Source: Pseudomonas sihuiensis
Lineage (GTDB): Bacteria > Pseudomonadota > Gammaproteobacteria > Pseudomonadales > Pseudomonadaceae
NCBI RefSeq assembly: GCF_900106015.1
Contig: NZ_LT629797.1
Span: forward strand, 496,001-560,000
Reading direction: 5' to 3'
Length of the DNA stretch: 64,000 bases
Shown here: piece after piece, positions 1-8,598 of the stretch
Layout of the letters: each line of letters opens with the position of its first letter
Position numbering within the stretch: the first letter of the stretch is position 1
Translations under genes and position numbers: made by a program
The notes under the pieces: generated by a model
What the model saw: only the letters and a program-made list of their open reading frames with translations
What the model was told of the DNA's origin: nothing
Database searches by the model: none

Positions 1-597
1 GAAGTCGCAGTTGTAGGCCTGGACATCGAAGGGCAGGGCGCCCAGCTGCTGGATGGCATCGATGCAGAACAGCACGCCATGCTGGCGGCAGCCGCGACCA
101 AGGCGCGGCAGATCCAGGCGCAGGCCGCTGGCGAACTGCACGGCGCTGATCGACAACAGGCGTGTTCGCGGGGTGAAGGCGGCGAGCAGCGCTGCTTCCG
201 GATCTTCGCCCTTGAGGCTGACCTCGACCACCTCCACACCCTGGGCGGCCAACGCCAGCCAGACGATGCGGTTGGAAGGGAATTCCTCGTCGCTGATGAT
301 CACCTGATCGCCGGCTCGCCAGTCCAGGCCGAATGCCACGAAGGACAGTGCCTCGGAGGTATTTTTGACCAGCGCAATATCACCGGTGCTTGGTGCGTTC
401 ATCAGACGCACAAGGCGTTCGCGTAGGCTACGCTCCAGTTTCAACCAGTCGGGATAATCACGTGCGCCGCTGGTCACGTTCGCTTCCGAGAACCGCCGCA
501 CCGCTTCAGCGCTGCGTTTCGGCCAGGGGGCGACCGCCGCATGGTTCAGATAGCGCAGTCCATTTTCCAGGGGGAACTCATCATGAAACACGTACAT
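1..597 (-). CDS. Class V aminotransferase-like PLP enzyme (3' end cut by window)
   Basis: The gene enters the window from the left edge on the minus strand, so only the N-terminal 199 residues are visible. It starts MYVFHDEFPL at 597. The visible part has the class V aminotransferase (cysteine desulfurase / isopenicillin-N-epimerase-like) pattern: an N-terminal YLNHAAVAP segment, then NTSEALSFVAFGLDW, which contacts the cofactor phosphate in this fold, DEEFPSNRIVW, and a CIDAIQQLGALPFDV stretch holding the expected aspartate that contacts the pyridine nitrogen. The Schiff-base lysine lies beyond the window. Substrate cannot be assigned. The gene is divergent from the TetR regulator at 673 across 75 bp, so that regulator may control it (inference). 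Confidence 0.85.
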   Translation of the reverse strand, partial: MYVFHDEFPLENGLRYLNHAAVAPWPKRSAEAVRRFSEANVTSGARDYPDWLKLERSLRERLVRLMNAPSTGDIALVKNTSEALSFVAFGLDWRAGDQVIISDEEFPSNRIVWLALAAQGVEVVEVSLKGEDPEAALLAAFTPRTRLLSISAVQFASGLRLDLPRLGRGCRQHGVLFCIDAIQQLGALPFDVQAYNCDF

Positions 598-672
598 GGT
601 CGGATGATCCGTGCAATTTGGCCGCATTTGGGCATAATAAGCGGCTTCGATTTTTGACCCCGTAGTCCCTTT

Positions 673-1296
673 ATGCAGAAAGAACCCCGTAAGGTCCGCG
701 AATTCCGTCGCCGCGAGCAAGAAATTCTCGATACCGCGCTGAAACTCTTCCTCGAACAAGGAGAAGACAGCGTTACTGTCGAGATGATCGCTGATGCGGT
801 CGGTATCGGCAAAGGCACTATCTACAAGCACTTCAAGTCCAAGGCGGAGATCTACCTGCGCCTGATGCTCGACTACGAGCGTGATCTCAACGAGCTGCTG
901 CATTCGGCTGACGTGGATCGTGACAAGGAAGCGCTGTCGCGTGCGTACTTCGAATTCCGCATGCGCGATCCGCAGCGCTATCGCCTGTTCGACCGCCTGG
1001 AAGAAAAGGTGGTCAAGGGCAATCAGGTGCCGGAAATGGTCGAGCAGTTGCACAAGATCCGTGCTTCCAACTTCGAGCGTCTGACCCAGCTGATCAAGGG
1101 CCGCATCGCCGAAGGCAAGCTGGAAGACGTGCCGCCGTACTTCCACTATTGCGCAGCCTGGGCCCTGGTGCACGGCGCCGTGGCGCTGTATCACTCGCCG
1201 TTCTGGAGCAACGTGCTCGAGGATCAGGAAGGCTTCTTCCAGTTCCTCATGGACATCGGCGTACGCATGGGTAACAAGCGCAAGCGCGACGCCTGA
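673..1296 (+). CDS. TetR/AcrR family transcriptional regulator
   Basis: This 207-residue protein has a TetR-type N-terminal helix-turn-helix at about residues 12-60, with the signatures ILDTALKLFLEQG and MIADAVGIGKGTIYKHFKSK. The C-terminal ligand-binding half is helical and without a recognisable ligand signature. It lies 79 bp upstream of the moaA-like gene on the same strand and is divergent from the aminotransferase gene. In P. aeruginosa a regulator sits in the same place next to moaA2 (from memory of that genome). The start at 673 fits the beginning of the TetR fold. Direct targets are unknown; the divergent gene and itself are the obvious candidates. Confidence 0.9.
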   Translation: MQKEPRKVREFRRREQEILDTALKLFLEQGEDSVTVEMIADAVGIGKGTIYKHFKSKAEIYLRLMLDYERDLNELLHSADVDRDKEALSRAYFEFRMRDPQRYRLFDRLEEKVVKGNQVPEMVEQLHKIRASNFERLTQLIKGRIAEGKLEDVPPYFHYCAAWALVHGAVALYHSPFWSNVLEDQEGFFQFLMDIGVRMGNKRKRDA

Positions 1297-1375
1297 TGCC
1301 TGGCATGTCGGCCACGGTAATGTGCCGTGGCTGACATAGCGATATACTCCGGTTCTTAACGAACTGGAGCTCTCA

Positions 1376-2344
1376 ATGATCGTCGATCGCCAGGGCAGAC
1401 GCTTTCGCAACCTCCGCGTCAGCCTGACCGCCGCCTGCAACTACGCCTGCACCTATTGTGTGCCGAACGGCAAGCGTCTGGTCGCCGCTCAGGACGAACT
1501 CTCCGCCGACGCCATGGCGCGTGGCGTGGCTTATCTGATCGAAGCAGCCGGCATCGAGCGCCTGCGCATCACTGGTGGTGAACCGCTGGTCAGCACGCGC
1601 CTGGAGCCTTTCCTGCGCCAGGTCAGCCAACTCGGTCTCGACGATATCAGCCTGACCACCAACGGCCAGTTGCTCGAGCGCAAGCTACCGCTGCTGGTCG
1701 AATGCGGTATCCGCCGTCTCAACGTTTCCCTCGATACCCTCGACGCCGACGCCTTTCGCAGCATCGCCCGCGGCGGCGACCTGGCCACCGTGCTGGCCGG
1801 CATGGAAGCGGCGCGCGAAGCCGGGATGAAGATCAAGGTCAACATGGTGCCGTTGCGCGGGCAGAACCTCGACCAGGTACTGCCGCTGCTGGAGTACTGC
1901 CTGGAACGCGGTTTCGAGCTGCGCTTCATCGAACTGATGCGCATGGGCCACCTGGCGCGTGACCCCAATGCCTTCAACCAGCAATTCGTCGGTCTGCCCG
2001 AGCTGCTCGAGCTGATCGGCAGCCGCCACCAGTACGTTCAGGCCAGCGCACCAGTGGACGCCACGGCGATGCGCTACGCCATTCCCGGTGCCGGTCATTT
2101 CGGCGTGATCGCCAACGAAAGCGTGCCGTTCTGCCGTACCTGCTCGCGTCTGCGCCTGTCGTCTACCGGCTGGTTGCACGGCTGCCTGTCGTCGAGCAAC
2201 CGCCACTTCGTTGGCGACCTGCTGGACAAACCCCGTCACCAGGCCTTGCCGGCGCTGCAGCGGCTGCTGGTCAAGGCCCTCGGCGACAAGCAGGACCTGG
2301 CCTTCTCCGGCGGTGTCACCGTGATGAAGATCATCGGCGGCTGA
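1376..2344 (+). CDS. moaA: GTP 3',8-cyclase MoaA (radical SAM)
   Basis: MoaA converts GTP to 3',8-cyclo-7,8-dihydro-GTP, the first step of molybdopterin biosynthesis in the cytoplasm. The 322-residue protein shows the N-terminal radical-SAM cluster motif CNYACTYC at about residues 22-29, the TGGEP SAM-binding segment, and the second 4Fe-4S site CRTC followed by a cysteine 14 residues later (SRLRLSSTGWLHGC). It ends in the Gly-Gly tail (KIIGG) that MoaA needs for activity. No other moa gene is adjacent, so this is probably an orphan second copy, as moaA2 is in P. aeruginosa. The rest of the pathway should lie elsewhere (inference). Confidence 0.95.
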   Translation: MIVDRQGRRFRNLRVSLTAACNYACTYCVPNGKRLVAAQDELSADAMARGVAYLIEAAGIERLRITGGEPLVSTRLEPFLRQVSQLGLDDISLTTNGQLLERKLPLLVECGIRRLNVSLDTLDADAFRSIARGGDLATVLAGMEAAREAGMKIKVNMVPLRGQNLDQVLPLLEYCLERGFELRFIELMRMGHLARDPNAFNQQFVGLPELLELIGSRHQYVQASAPVDATAMRYAIPGAGHFGVIANESVPFCRTCSRLRLSSTGWLHGCLSSSNRHFVGDLLDKPRHQALPALQRLLVKALGDKQDLAFSGGVTVMKIIGG

Positions 2345-2454
2345 TGCTTGGGTTGGCTGTTCTGGAACGGCTTAGCTACGCAATCCTTTCTCGGCGACTG
2401 CCGACTGCTCTCTGAAAAAGAAAGCGGGTGCTTTTCATCAGGCTTTCGGTCCAG

Positions 2455-2482
2455 CCCAAAAGAAAGCCGCCCGAAGGCGGCT
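2455..2482 (-). terminator. Rho-independent terminator of the small secreted protein gene
   Basis: A perfect 7-bp stem (AGCCGCC/GGCGGCT) with a 4-base loop lies at 2465-2482. On the minus strand it is followed by the T-rich run TTTCTTTTGG. It sits 50 bp beyond the stop of the gene at 2533-2805 and opposes the end of moaA. Confidence 0.75.
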
Positions 2483-2532
2483 GCGAGCGTCAGGCGTATC
2501 GTCTTTCCAGGCGCCCGACGCTTGTCTCGTGA

Positions 2533-2805
2533 TTACTTCTTCACTGCCTGCAGGTAATCCTTGAGGGTCTGCTCATCAGCTGATTTGACCGTCATGCCCT
2601 CCGGGCCGCTGCCGATGCCGGTGAATTGCTTGGCCGGCTCGCCGGTGGCTTTGAAGTCCTTCAGTTCCTGAGAGTTCTCGCGAAATACCCACAGACGGCC
2701 GTCCTCGATTTCGGTGACGAAGCCGGGCCTGTCGTACTGGCTGGCCAGCGCGGTGCCGGCGAAGAGGCTGGAGAGTATCAGGGCGGTCAGGGCGATCTTT
2801 TTCAT
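2533..2805 (-). CDS. Small secreted protein of unknown function
   Basis: This is a 90-residue protein. The first ~20 residues (MKKIALTALILSSLFAGTALA) are a classical Sec signal peptide with an ALA^S cleavage site, so the mature form is about 69 residues and periplasmic or exported. The mature part is polar, with no cysteine, and ends LKDYLQAVKK. The start at MKK (2805) was preferred over an in-frame ATG 33 bp upstream because the signal peptide begins there. I do not recognise the family. It stands alone between moaA and acr3, with its own terminator. Confidence 0.75.
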   Translation of the reverse strand: MKKIALTALILSSLFAGTALASQYDRPGFVTEIEDGRLWVFRENSQELKDFKATGEPAKQFTGIGSGPEGMTVKSADEQTLKDYLQAVKK

Positions 2806-2916
2806 CGTTGTGCATCCTAAGGTGTTTGGGGTGGGCACACCCTAGCGCAGGCTATGTGACTTACTTATTACATTATCCGTATATGCGTGTAACCAGATGT
2901 AAAAGCTGCCGAGCCC

Positions 2917-3990
2917 TCAGTGCAGGGCTCGCTCGTACCAGTTGCGACTATTGTTGACCATGCGTACCAGCCAGAGCATCACCGGCACCTCGATCAGCAC
3001 GCCGACCACGGTGGCCAGCGCCGCACCGGAGTCGAAGCCGTAGAGTACGATAGCCACGGCCACGGCCAGCTCGAAGAAGTTGGATGCGCCGATCATGGTC
3101 GAGGGGCCGGCCACGTCATGGCTCACCTTGAGCGAGCGGTTGAGCCAGTAGCCGAGCGCGGCGATCAGCAGCGTCTGCAGCAGGATAGGCATGGCCAGAA
3201 TGCCGATCACCAGTGGTTGTTCGACGATGGCCTGGCCCTGAAAGGAGAACAGCAGCACCAGGGTGGCCAACAGAGCGATGATGGAGAAGGGAGAGATTTT
3301 CGCCAGGGCCGCTTCGAAGGTGGGCTTGCCGCGCTTGAGCAGGTGGGCGCGCACGGCCTGGGCGATGGCCAGGGGGATGACGATGTACATCACCACCGAG
3401 AGCAGTAGGGTGTCCCAGGGCACCGGGATCGACGATACACCGAGCAGCAGGGCGACGATGGGGGCGAAGGCGAACACCATCACCAGATCGTTGAGCGCCA
3501 CCTGGCTGATGGTGAAATTGGCGTTGCCATTACAGAGATTGCTCCAGACGAACACCATCGCCGTGCAAGGCGCGGCACCAAGCAGGATCAGCCCGGCCAT
3601 GTAGCTGTCGAGCTGGTCGGCCGGCAGCCAGTCGGCGAACAGGATCTTGATGAACAGCCAGCCGATCAGGGCCATGGAGAAGGGCTTGACCACCCAGTTG
3701 ACGAACAGGGTGACGCCGATGCCGGCTTTTTGCCCGCGCACTTCATGCAGCGAGCCGAAATCGATCTTCATCAGCATGGGGATGATCATTACCCAGATCA
3801 GCACGCCGACCGGGATGTTCACCTGGGCAATCTCCATGGCGCCTACCGCCTGGGCGGCCTGCGGTGCGACCAGACCGAGTGCCGTGCCGGCTGCGATACA
3901 GAGGAACACCCACAGGGTCAGGTAACGCTCGAAGAACCCCAGGGGCGCGCCTGCGGATTGCTTCAGGGTGGTGTCACACGCATTTGTCAT
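2917..3990 (-). CDS. acr3: Arsenite efflux permease, Acr3 family
   Basis: Acr3 exports trivalent arsenite across the inner membrane, driven by the proton gradient. The 357-residue length and about ten hydrophobic segments fit the family. The conserved cysteine in the fourth membrane helix that is essential in characterised Acr3 proteins is present in LLGAAPCTAMVFVWS, and the later NDLVM and GASNFFELAVA segments are also family hallmarks. The gene is transcribed away from the arsC-arsR/arsH/gap/arsJ genes and shares with them the short region containing a palindromic operator candidate. It handles the arsenite made by the ArsC half of the fusion protein. Confidence 0.95.
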   Translation of the reverse strand: MTNACDTTLKQSAGAPLGFFERYLTLWVFLCIAAGTALGLVAPQAAQAVGAMEIAQVNIPVGVLIWVMIIPMLMKIDFGSLHEVRGQKAGIGVTLFVNWVVKPFSMALIGWLFIKILFADWLPADQLDSYMAGLILLGAAPCTAMVFVWSNLCNGNANFTISQVALNDLVMVFAFAPIVALLLGVSSIPVPWDTLLLSVVMYIVIPLAIAQAVRAHLLKRGKPTFEAALAKISPFSIIALLATLVLLFSFQGQAIVEQPLVIGILAMPILLQTLLIAALGYWLNRSLKVSHDVAGPSTMIGASNFFELAVAVAIVLYGFDSGAALATVVGVLIEVPVMLWLVRMVNNSRNWYERALH

Positions 3991-4013
3991 CTTGGTTGCC
4001 TATCCTCGTCATT

Positions 4014-4069
4014 AGCGAATGGCCAAACATATTCGCTTTACTGTATATCTGCAAAATAATATATTCGCT
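4014..4069. promoter_or_regulatory. Candidate ArsR operator between acr3 and arsC-arsR
   Basis: An inverted repeat AGCGAAT-N10-ATTCGCT occupies 4014-4037 in the divergent promoter region, and a third copy of ATTCGCT lies at 4063-4069, 27 bp before the fusion-gene start. The sequence between is AT-rich, unlike the rest of the window, as expected for a promoter. Assignment to ArsR is inference from position and symmetry. Confidence 0.55.
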
Positions 4070-4095
4070 CATGTGCATCCTTGACGGAAATCAAC

Positions 4096-4872
4096 ATGAG
4101 TCAGAAAAAGCGTGTCCTGTTCCTCTGCGTGGCCAACTCGTCGCGCTCGCAGATGGCCGAAGCGCTGCTGCGCCATACCGACTCCGAACATTTCGAAGCC
4201 TTCAGTGCGGGCACCGCGCCCACCGAGGTAGACCCACGCACCCGCGATGTGCTGGAGCACCTTGGCGTTTCCACCGCCGGGCTGTTCAGCAAATCCGTCG
4301 AGCAGGTGGCGGGCGAGCCGTTCGACTATGTGATCACGCTGTGTGACAAGTCGGCGCTGGAGTGCCTGGCGCTTCCCGGCACTGGCGAGTACATCGCCTG
4401 GAACTTCGCGGACCCGGCGACCAGCTCGCAGAAGGACGCCTATCGCAAGACCCTGCACGAGATCCACGAGCGGATAAAGATGTTCGTGCTGATCAAGAGC
4501 AAGCCAGCCAGTGCTGCCAACGACGACATGACCCCCACCGAGCTGTTCAAGTGCCTGGCCGATGAAACGCGCGCGCGTATCGCCATGCTGGTTACCCTTG
4601 AGCAGGAACTGTGTGTCTGCGAGCTGACTGCCGCGCTGGAAGAGGCGCAGCCGAAGATTTCCCGGCACCTGGCGTTATTGCGCAGCAGCGGTCTGCTGGA
4701 AGACCGCCGTAACGGGCAGTGGGTGTACTACCGCCTGCATCCGCAGTTGCCCGAGTGGGTCAGGGACGTGCTCAAGCGCACCCTGGACAGCAATGCCGAG
4801 TGGCTGCGCCCGGATGTGCAACGCCTCTGGCAGATGCGTGACCGCCCTGGGCGCAAGCCCGCCTGCGACTAA
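4096..4872 (+). CDS. arsC: Fused arsenate reductase (ArsC, thioredoxin type) and ArsR repressor
   Basis: One open frame carries two ars functions. Residues ~5-135 are a low-molecular-weight-phosphatase-fold arsenate reductase, with the CX5R loop CVANSSR (C11-R17) and two further cysteines at 83 and 90, matching the spacing of the redox triad (10/82/89) of thioredoxin-coupled ArsC. Residues ~145-235 are an ArsR/SmtB winged helix with the arsenite-sensing ELCVCEL motif (C173, C175) and the recognition-helix region PKISRHLALLRSSGLL. Start 4096 (MSQKK) was chosen over the in-frame TTG at 4081. An internal ATG at 4528 could give a free ArsR of 114 residues, but its ribosome site is weak. It is first in the arsH-phosphatase-gap-arsJ gene set and divergent from acr3. 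Confidence 0.93.
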   Translation: MSQKKRVLFLCVANSSRSQMAEALLRHTDSEHFEAFSAGTAPTEVDPRTRDVLEHLGVSTAGLFSKSVEQVAGEPFDYVITLCDKSALECLALPGTGEYIAWNFADPATSSQKDAYRKTLHEIHERIKMFVLIKSKPASAANDDMTPTELFKCLADETRARIAMLVTLEQELCVCELTAALEEAQPKISRHLALLRSSGLLEDRRNGQWVYYRLHPQLPEWVRDVLKRTLDSNAEWLRPDVQRLWQMRDRPGRKPACD

Positions 4873-4923
4873 GCGGCGAGCCTCGTGAAGATCCTGTTCT
4901 GATCCCATTCCTGGAGCGATACC

Positions 4924-5637
4924 GTGCAAGACGATCTGCCCAACGCCGAGCTGCAACTGCTCGATCTGCCGACTGCGGCCAAGCTCACCCTCGAGTCAGC
5001 CTCGACCCACGCACCGCGCATCCTGCTGCTGTACGGCTCCACCCGCGAGAACTCCTTCAGCCGCCTGCTGACCGAGGAGGCCGCGCGCCTGTTGCAGCAC
5101 TTTGGCGCGGAGACACGCATCTTCGACCCGCGCGGTCTGCCGCTGCCGGACGATGCCCCGGACAGTCATCCCAAGGTGCAGGAGCTGCGTGAGCTGATGC
5201 AGTGGTCGGAAGGCCAGGTGTGGTGCTCCCCCGAGCGCCACGGCGCGATGACTGCCGTGTTCAAGGCGCAGATCGACTGGGTGCCGCTGGCCATGGGCGC
5301 GGTTCGCCCGACTCAGGGCAAGACCCTGGCGGTGATGCAGGTATGCGGTGGTTCGCAGTCGTTCAACGTGGTCAATCAGCTGCGTGTGCTGGGGCGCTGG
5401 ATGCGCATGTTCACCATCCCCAACCAGTCCTCGCTGCCCAAGGCTTTCATGGAGTTCGACGCAGAGGGCCGGATGAAACCGTCCTCGTTCTACGACCGCC
5501 TGGTGGACGTGATGGAGGAACTGGTCAAGTTCACCCTGCTGCTGCGCGATCGCTCCGACTACCTGGTCGACCGCTATTCCGAGCGCAAGGAGTCGGCCGA
5601 AGAACTGTCCAAGCGCGTCAATCAGCGCGCCATCTGA
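4924..5637 (+). CDS. arsH: ArsH, NADPH-dependent FMN organoarsenical oxidase
   Basis: ArsH is a flavodoxin-like FMN protein that oxidises trivalent methyl- and phenyl-arsenicals to less toxic pentavalent forms. The 237-residue protein has the FMN-phosphate loop [14 protein letters not shown] at about residues 37-50 and the family signatures [20 protein letters not shown] and [23 protein letters not shown]. The GTG start at 4924 is supported by a GGAG 8-12 bases upstream. It follows the arsC-arsR fusion by 51 bp and precedes the phosphatase-like gene by 18 bp, so co-transcription is likely. Confidence 0.95.
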   Translation: MQDDLPNAELQLLDLPTAAKLTLESASTHAPRILLLYGSTRENSFSRLLTEEAARLLQHFGAETRIFDPRGLPLPDDAPDSHPKVQELRELMQWSEGQVWCSPERHGAMTAVFKAQIDWVPLAMGAVRPTQGKTLAVMQVCGGSQSFNVVNQLRVLGRWMRMFTIPNQSSLPKAFMEFDAEGRMKPSSFYDRLVDVMEELVKFTLLLRDRSDYLVDRYSERKESAEELSKRVNQRAI

Positions 5638-5655
5638 GCGAGGAAATTGCCCGCC

Positions 5656-6156
5656 ATGACTCATCCCTACGACGTACTGAAGGTGCCCGGCCTGGCCGGC
5701 GCGCTGATCTTCACACCTTGCCCGGGCACCCGGGAAACCACGCTCGAACAGGCGCTGCTGGCTCTGCAGCAGGCCGGGGCTGCGGGCGTGATCACCCTGA
5801 TGCCTCACAACGAACTGGCCGCCAACGGCGCCGAGCAAATTGCCCAGCAGTGCCAGGCCCTGGACCTGGCCTGGTATCACCTGCCGGTGGCCGACGAGCA
5901 GGTGCCGCTGGAAGAGTTCGGCGAAGGCTGGCGGGCATCGCGCCAGGCGATTCTCGAACACCTGCGTGGCGGCCGCGCGCTGGCTATTCACTGCAAGGGC
6001 GGCTCCGGGCGCACCGGCCTGATTGCCGCGCGCATCCTCATCGAAGCCGGCATCGCGCGCAGTCAGGCCATCGCCCTGGTGCAGGCATTGCGGCCCAAGG
6101 CCATTCAGCATCCCGCTCACGTCAACTGGATCAACCAGTTCGACGTGACCCACTGA
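5656..6156 (+). CDS. CX5R phosphatase-like protein of the ars operon
   Basis: This 166-residue protein has a dual-specificity/tyrosine-phosphatase P-loop [10 protein letters not shown], with catalytic C113 and R119. An aspartate in PVADEQVP (D80) is suitably placed as general acid. The overall form recalls the CDKN3-like phosphatases. ATG 5656 was preferred over TTG 5647 because GAGGAA lies at the right distance from it. It sits between arsH and gap with 13 bp to gap, so it is part of the arsenic gene set. Its substrate is not established. Acting on an arsenylated metabolite, or as an arsenate-handling enzyme, is speculation. Confidence 0.85.
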   Translation: MTHPYDVLKVPGLAGALIFTPCPGTRETTLEQALLALQQAGAAGVITLMPHNELAANGAEQIAQQCQALDLAWYHLPVADEQVPLEEFGEGWRASRQAILEHLRGGRALAIHCKGGSGRTGLIAARILIEAGIARSQAIALVQALRPKAIQHPAHVNWINQFDVTH

Positions 6157-6169
6157 CAGAGGCATCGAC

Positions 6170-7174
6170 ATGACCATCAAAGTAGGCATCAACGGTTTTG
6201 GCCGCATCGGCCGTCTGGCCCTGCGCGCCGCCTGGAATTGGCCCGAACTGGAGTTCGTGCAGATCAATGACCCGGCAGGTGACGCCGCCACCCACGCGCA
6301 CCTGCTCAACTTCGACTCGGTGCATGGCCGCTGGCAGCATGAGGCGAGCAGCGATGGCGAGTGTGTGGTGATCGATGGCAAGCGCATCAAGGTGAGCGCC
6401 AACAAGGCCATTGCCGACACCGACTGGAGTGGCTGCGACCTGGTGCTCGAGGCCAGCGGCAAGATGAAGACGGTCGCCGTGCTGCAGGGTTATCTGGACC
6501 AGGGCGTGAGGCGCGTGGTGGTCTGTGCGCCGGTCAAGGAGCAGGGCGCGCTGAATGTGGTGATGGGCGTCAACCAGCACCTGTTCGACCCGGCGCAGCA
6601 TCGCATCGTCACCGCCGCCTCCTGCACCACCAACTGCCTGGCGCCGGTGGTCAAGGTGATCCACGAGGCGCTGGGCATTCGTCACGGCTCGATCACCACC
6701 ATCCACGACCTGACCAACACCCAGAGCATCCTCGACCAACCGCACAAGGATCTGCGTCGCGCCCGCGCCTCGGGTATGAGCCTGATTCCGACCACCACCG
6801 GCTCGGCCACGGCGATTGCCGAGATCTTCCCGGAGCTGCGCGGCAAGCTCAACGGCCACGCCGTGCGCGTGCCGCTGGCCAACGCCTCGCTGACCGACTG
6901 CGTGTTTGAGGTCGAGCGCGCCACTACCGCCGAGGAAGTCAATGCGCTGCTTAAAGCGGCCGCCGATGGCCCGCTGAAGAACATCCTGGGTTACGAGGAG
7001 CGCCCGCTGGTGTCCATCGACTACCGCACCGATCCGCGCTCGTCCATCGTCGATGCGCTGTCGACCATGGTGGTGGCCGGCACCCAGGTGAAGATCTACG
7101 CCTGGTACGACAACGAGTGGGGCTATGCCAACCGCGCGGTGGAGCTGGCGCGCCTGGTCGGCCAGGCCGGCTGA
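6170..7174 (+). CDS. gap: ArsJ-associated glyceraldehyde-3-phosphate dehydrogenase
   Basis: This is a full-length 334-residue GAPDH with the NAD-binding loop [10 protein letters not shown] (residues 6-15) and the active-site [10 protein letters not shown] with nucleophile C152. GAPDH can use arsenate in place of phosphate to form unstable 1-arseno-3-phosphoglycerate. Pseudomonas ars operons pair a dedicated GAPDH with the exporter ArsJ so that the product is pumped out, giving arsenate resistance. The neighbours here (phosphatase-like gene upstream, arsJ downstream) support that dedicated role rather than central glycolysis (inference from context). Confidence 0.93.
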   Translation: MTIKVGINGFGRIGRLALRAAWNWPELEFVQINDPAGDAATHAHLLNFDSVHGRWQHEASSDGECVVIDGKRIKVSANKAIADTDWSGCDLVLEASGKMKTVAVLQGYLDQGVRRVVVCAPVKEQGALNVVMGVNQHLFDPAQHRIVTAASCTTNCLAPVVKVIHEALGIRHGSITTIHDLTNTQSILDQPHKDLRRARASGMSLIPTTTGSATAIAEIFPELRGKLNGHAVRVPLANASLTDCVFEVERATTAEEVNALLKAAADGPLKNILGYEERPLVSIDYRTDPRSSIVDALSTMVVAGTQVKIYAWYDNEWGYANRAVELARLVGQAG

Positions 7175-7177
7175 TTC

Positions 7178-7317
7178 GTAGGGTGCGCCGTGCGCACCAG
7201 CCAGCGCAGCGCATGGGAAGGACAGGTTTATGGGGCGTCTTTCCTGCTGCCTGGGACGAATCATCGGCTTGCCCGCATCCCTTCAGGGTGCACCATGGTG
7301 CGCGCGGCGCACCCTAC
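7178..7317. repeat. Inverted REP pair (GTAG + GGTGCGC-type palindrome) between gap and arsJ
   Basis: A GTAG-headed palindrome with stem GGTGCGC-CGT-GCGCACC begins 3 bp after the gap stop (7178-7198). An inverted partner ends at 7317, terminating in CCTAC. Related copies lie at 15956-16019, and degraded ones near 9996 and 42820. The pair fills most of the 194-bp gap inside the ars gene set. Confidence 0.8.
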
Positions 7318-7368
7318 GCTTGAGGCCAGCCCTCCGGCCGCTATAACGCCCGATCAGGAAATTACGCC

Positions 7369-8598
7369 ATGCACGCCCTCGCACGACTCTCTCCGGAGAT
7401 CCGTCAGTACCTCTTGGTAACCGGTAACTACTGGGCCTTTACTCTTACCGACGGCGCCCTGCGCATGCTGGTGGTGCTGCACTTTCACAGCCTCGGCTAC
7501 ACGCCGCTGCAGATCGCCGCGCTGTTTCTGTTCTACGAGATATTCGGCGTGGTCACCAACCTGGTGGGCGGTTACCTGGGCGCGCGGCTGGGGCTCAATC
7601 GCACCATGAACATCGGCCTGGGCATGCAGGTGCTGGCGCTGTTGATGCTCACCGTGCCGGCTGCCTGGTTGACTGTGCCCTGGGTCATGGGGGCGCAGGC
7701 GCTGTCCGGCATCGCCAAGGATCTGAACAAGATGAGCGCCAAGAGCTCGATCAAGCTCCTGGTGCCGGACACTCAGCAGGGCACGCTGTACAAGTGGGTG
7801 GCCATCCTCACCGGCTCGAAGAATGCGCTCAAGGGCGTGGGCTTTTTCCTCGGTGGCGCGCTGCTCGCCGTGCTTGGTTTTACCGGTGCGGTGCTGGCCA
7901 TGGCCGCCGCGCTGGCGCTGATCTGGCTGGCCAGCCTGGTGCTGCTGAAGAAGGATCTGGGCAAGGCCAAGGCCAAGCCGAAATTCCGCGACATGCTGTC
8001 CAAGAGCCGGGCGATCAACATTCTTTCGGCTGCTCGCCTGTTTCTCTTCGGTGCGCGTGACGTCTGGTTCGTGGTGGCGCTGCCGGTGTACTTGAGCACC
8101 GTGTTCGGCTGGGATTTCTGGCTGGTGGGCGGCTTTCTCGCCAGCTGGGTGATCGGCTACGGCATCGTGCAATCGCTTGCCCCGCGCATCACCGGCAAGC
8201 AAAGCGGGCATGTGCCGGACTGCCGCGCCGCATTCCTCTGGGCGGCGTCGCTGGCGGGGCTGCCGGCGCTGATAGCCTTGGGCCTGGGCGCCGGCTGGTC
8301 GGCGCAGGTGGTCTTGCTCGGCGGGCTGATGCTGTTCGGCGTGCTGTTCGCGGTGAACTCCTCGCTGCACAGCTACCTGATCGTCAGCTACGCCAAGGAG
8401 GACGGCGTATCGCTGGACGTAGGCTTCTACTACATGTCCAACGCACTGGGGCGGCTGATCGGCACCTTGCTCTCGGGCTGGGTCTTCCAGGCTTATGGGC
8501 TGGAGGCCTGCCTGTGGGTGTCCAGTGCGTTCGTACTGGCCGCTGCGCTGATTTCCATTGCCTTGCCCAGACACCGCGATGCCGCTCGGCAGGCCTGA
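7369..8598 (+). CDS. arsJ: ArsJ, MFS exporter of 1-arseno-3-phosphoglycerate
   Basis: This 409-residue major-facilitator protein has about eleven to twelve membrane segments. It is recognised by position directly after the ars-linked GAPDH and by family-typical stretches such as NYWAFTLTDGALRMLVVLHFHSLGYTP and ALSGIAKDLNKMSAKSSIKLLVP. ArsJ exports the arsenylated product of GAPDH, which then breaks down outside the cytoplasm to release arsenate. A REP pair separates it from gap by 194 bp, which could weaken read-through; no separate promoter is obvious. Confidence 0.93.
   Translation: MHALARLSPEIRQYLLVTGNYWAFTLTDGALRMLVVLHFHSLGYTPLQIAALFLFYEIFGVVTNLVGGYLGARLGLNRTMNIGLGMQVLALLMLTVPAAWLTVPWVMGAQALSGIAKDLNKMSAKSSIKLLVPDTQQGTLYKWVAILTGSKNALKGVGFFLGGALLAVLGFTGAVLAMAAALALIWLASLVLLKKDLGKAKAKPKFRDMLSKSRAINILSAARLFLFGARDVWFVVALPVYLSTVFGWDFWLVGGFLASWVIGYGIVQSLAPRITGKQSGHVPDCRAAFLWAASLAGLPALIALGLGAGWSAQVVLLGGLMLFGVLFAVNSSLHSYLIVSYAKEDGVSLDVGFYYMSNALGRLIGTLLSGWVFQAYGLEACLWVSSAFVLAAALISIALPRHRDAARQA

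Noticed and set aside
2348..2557. Plus-strand 69-codon ORF after moaA
   Set aside because: It runs through the minus-strand terminator and into the small secreted-protein gene; no family or ribosome site.
4996..6462. A 488-codon minus-strand frame across arsH, the phosphatase-like gene and gap
   Set aside because: It crosses three recognised genes on the other strand and has no recognisable protein motif.
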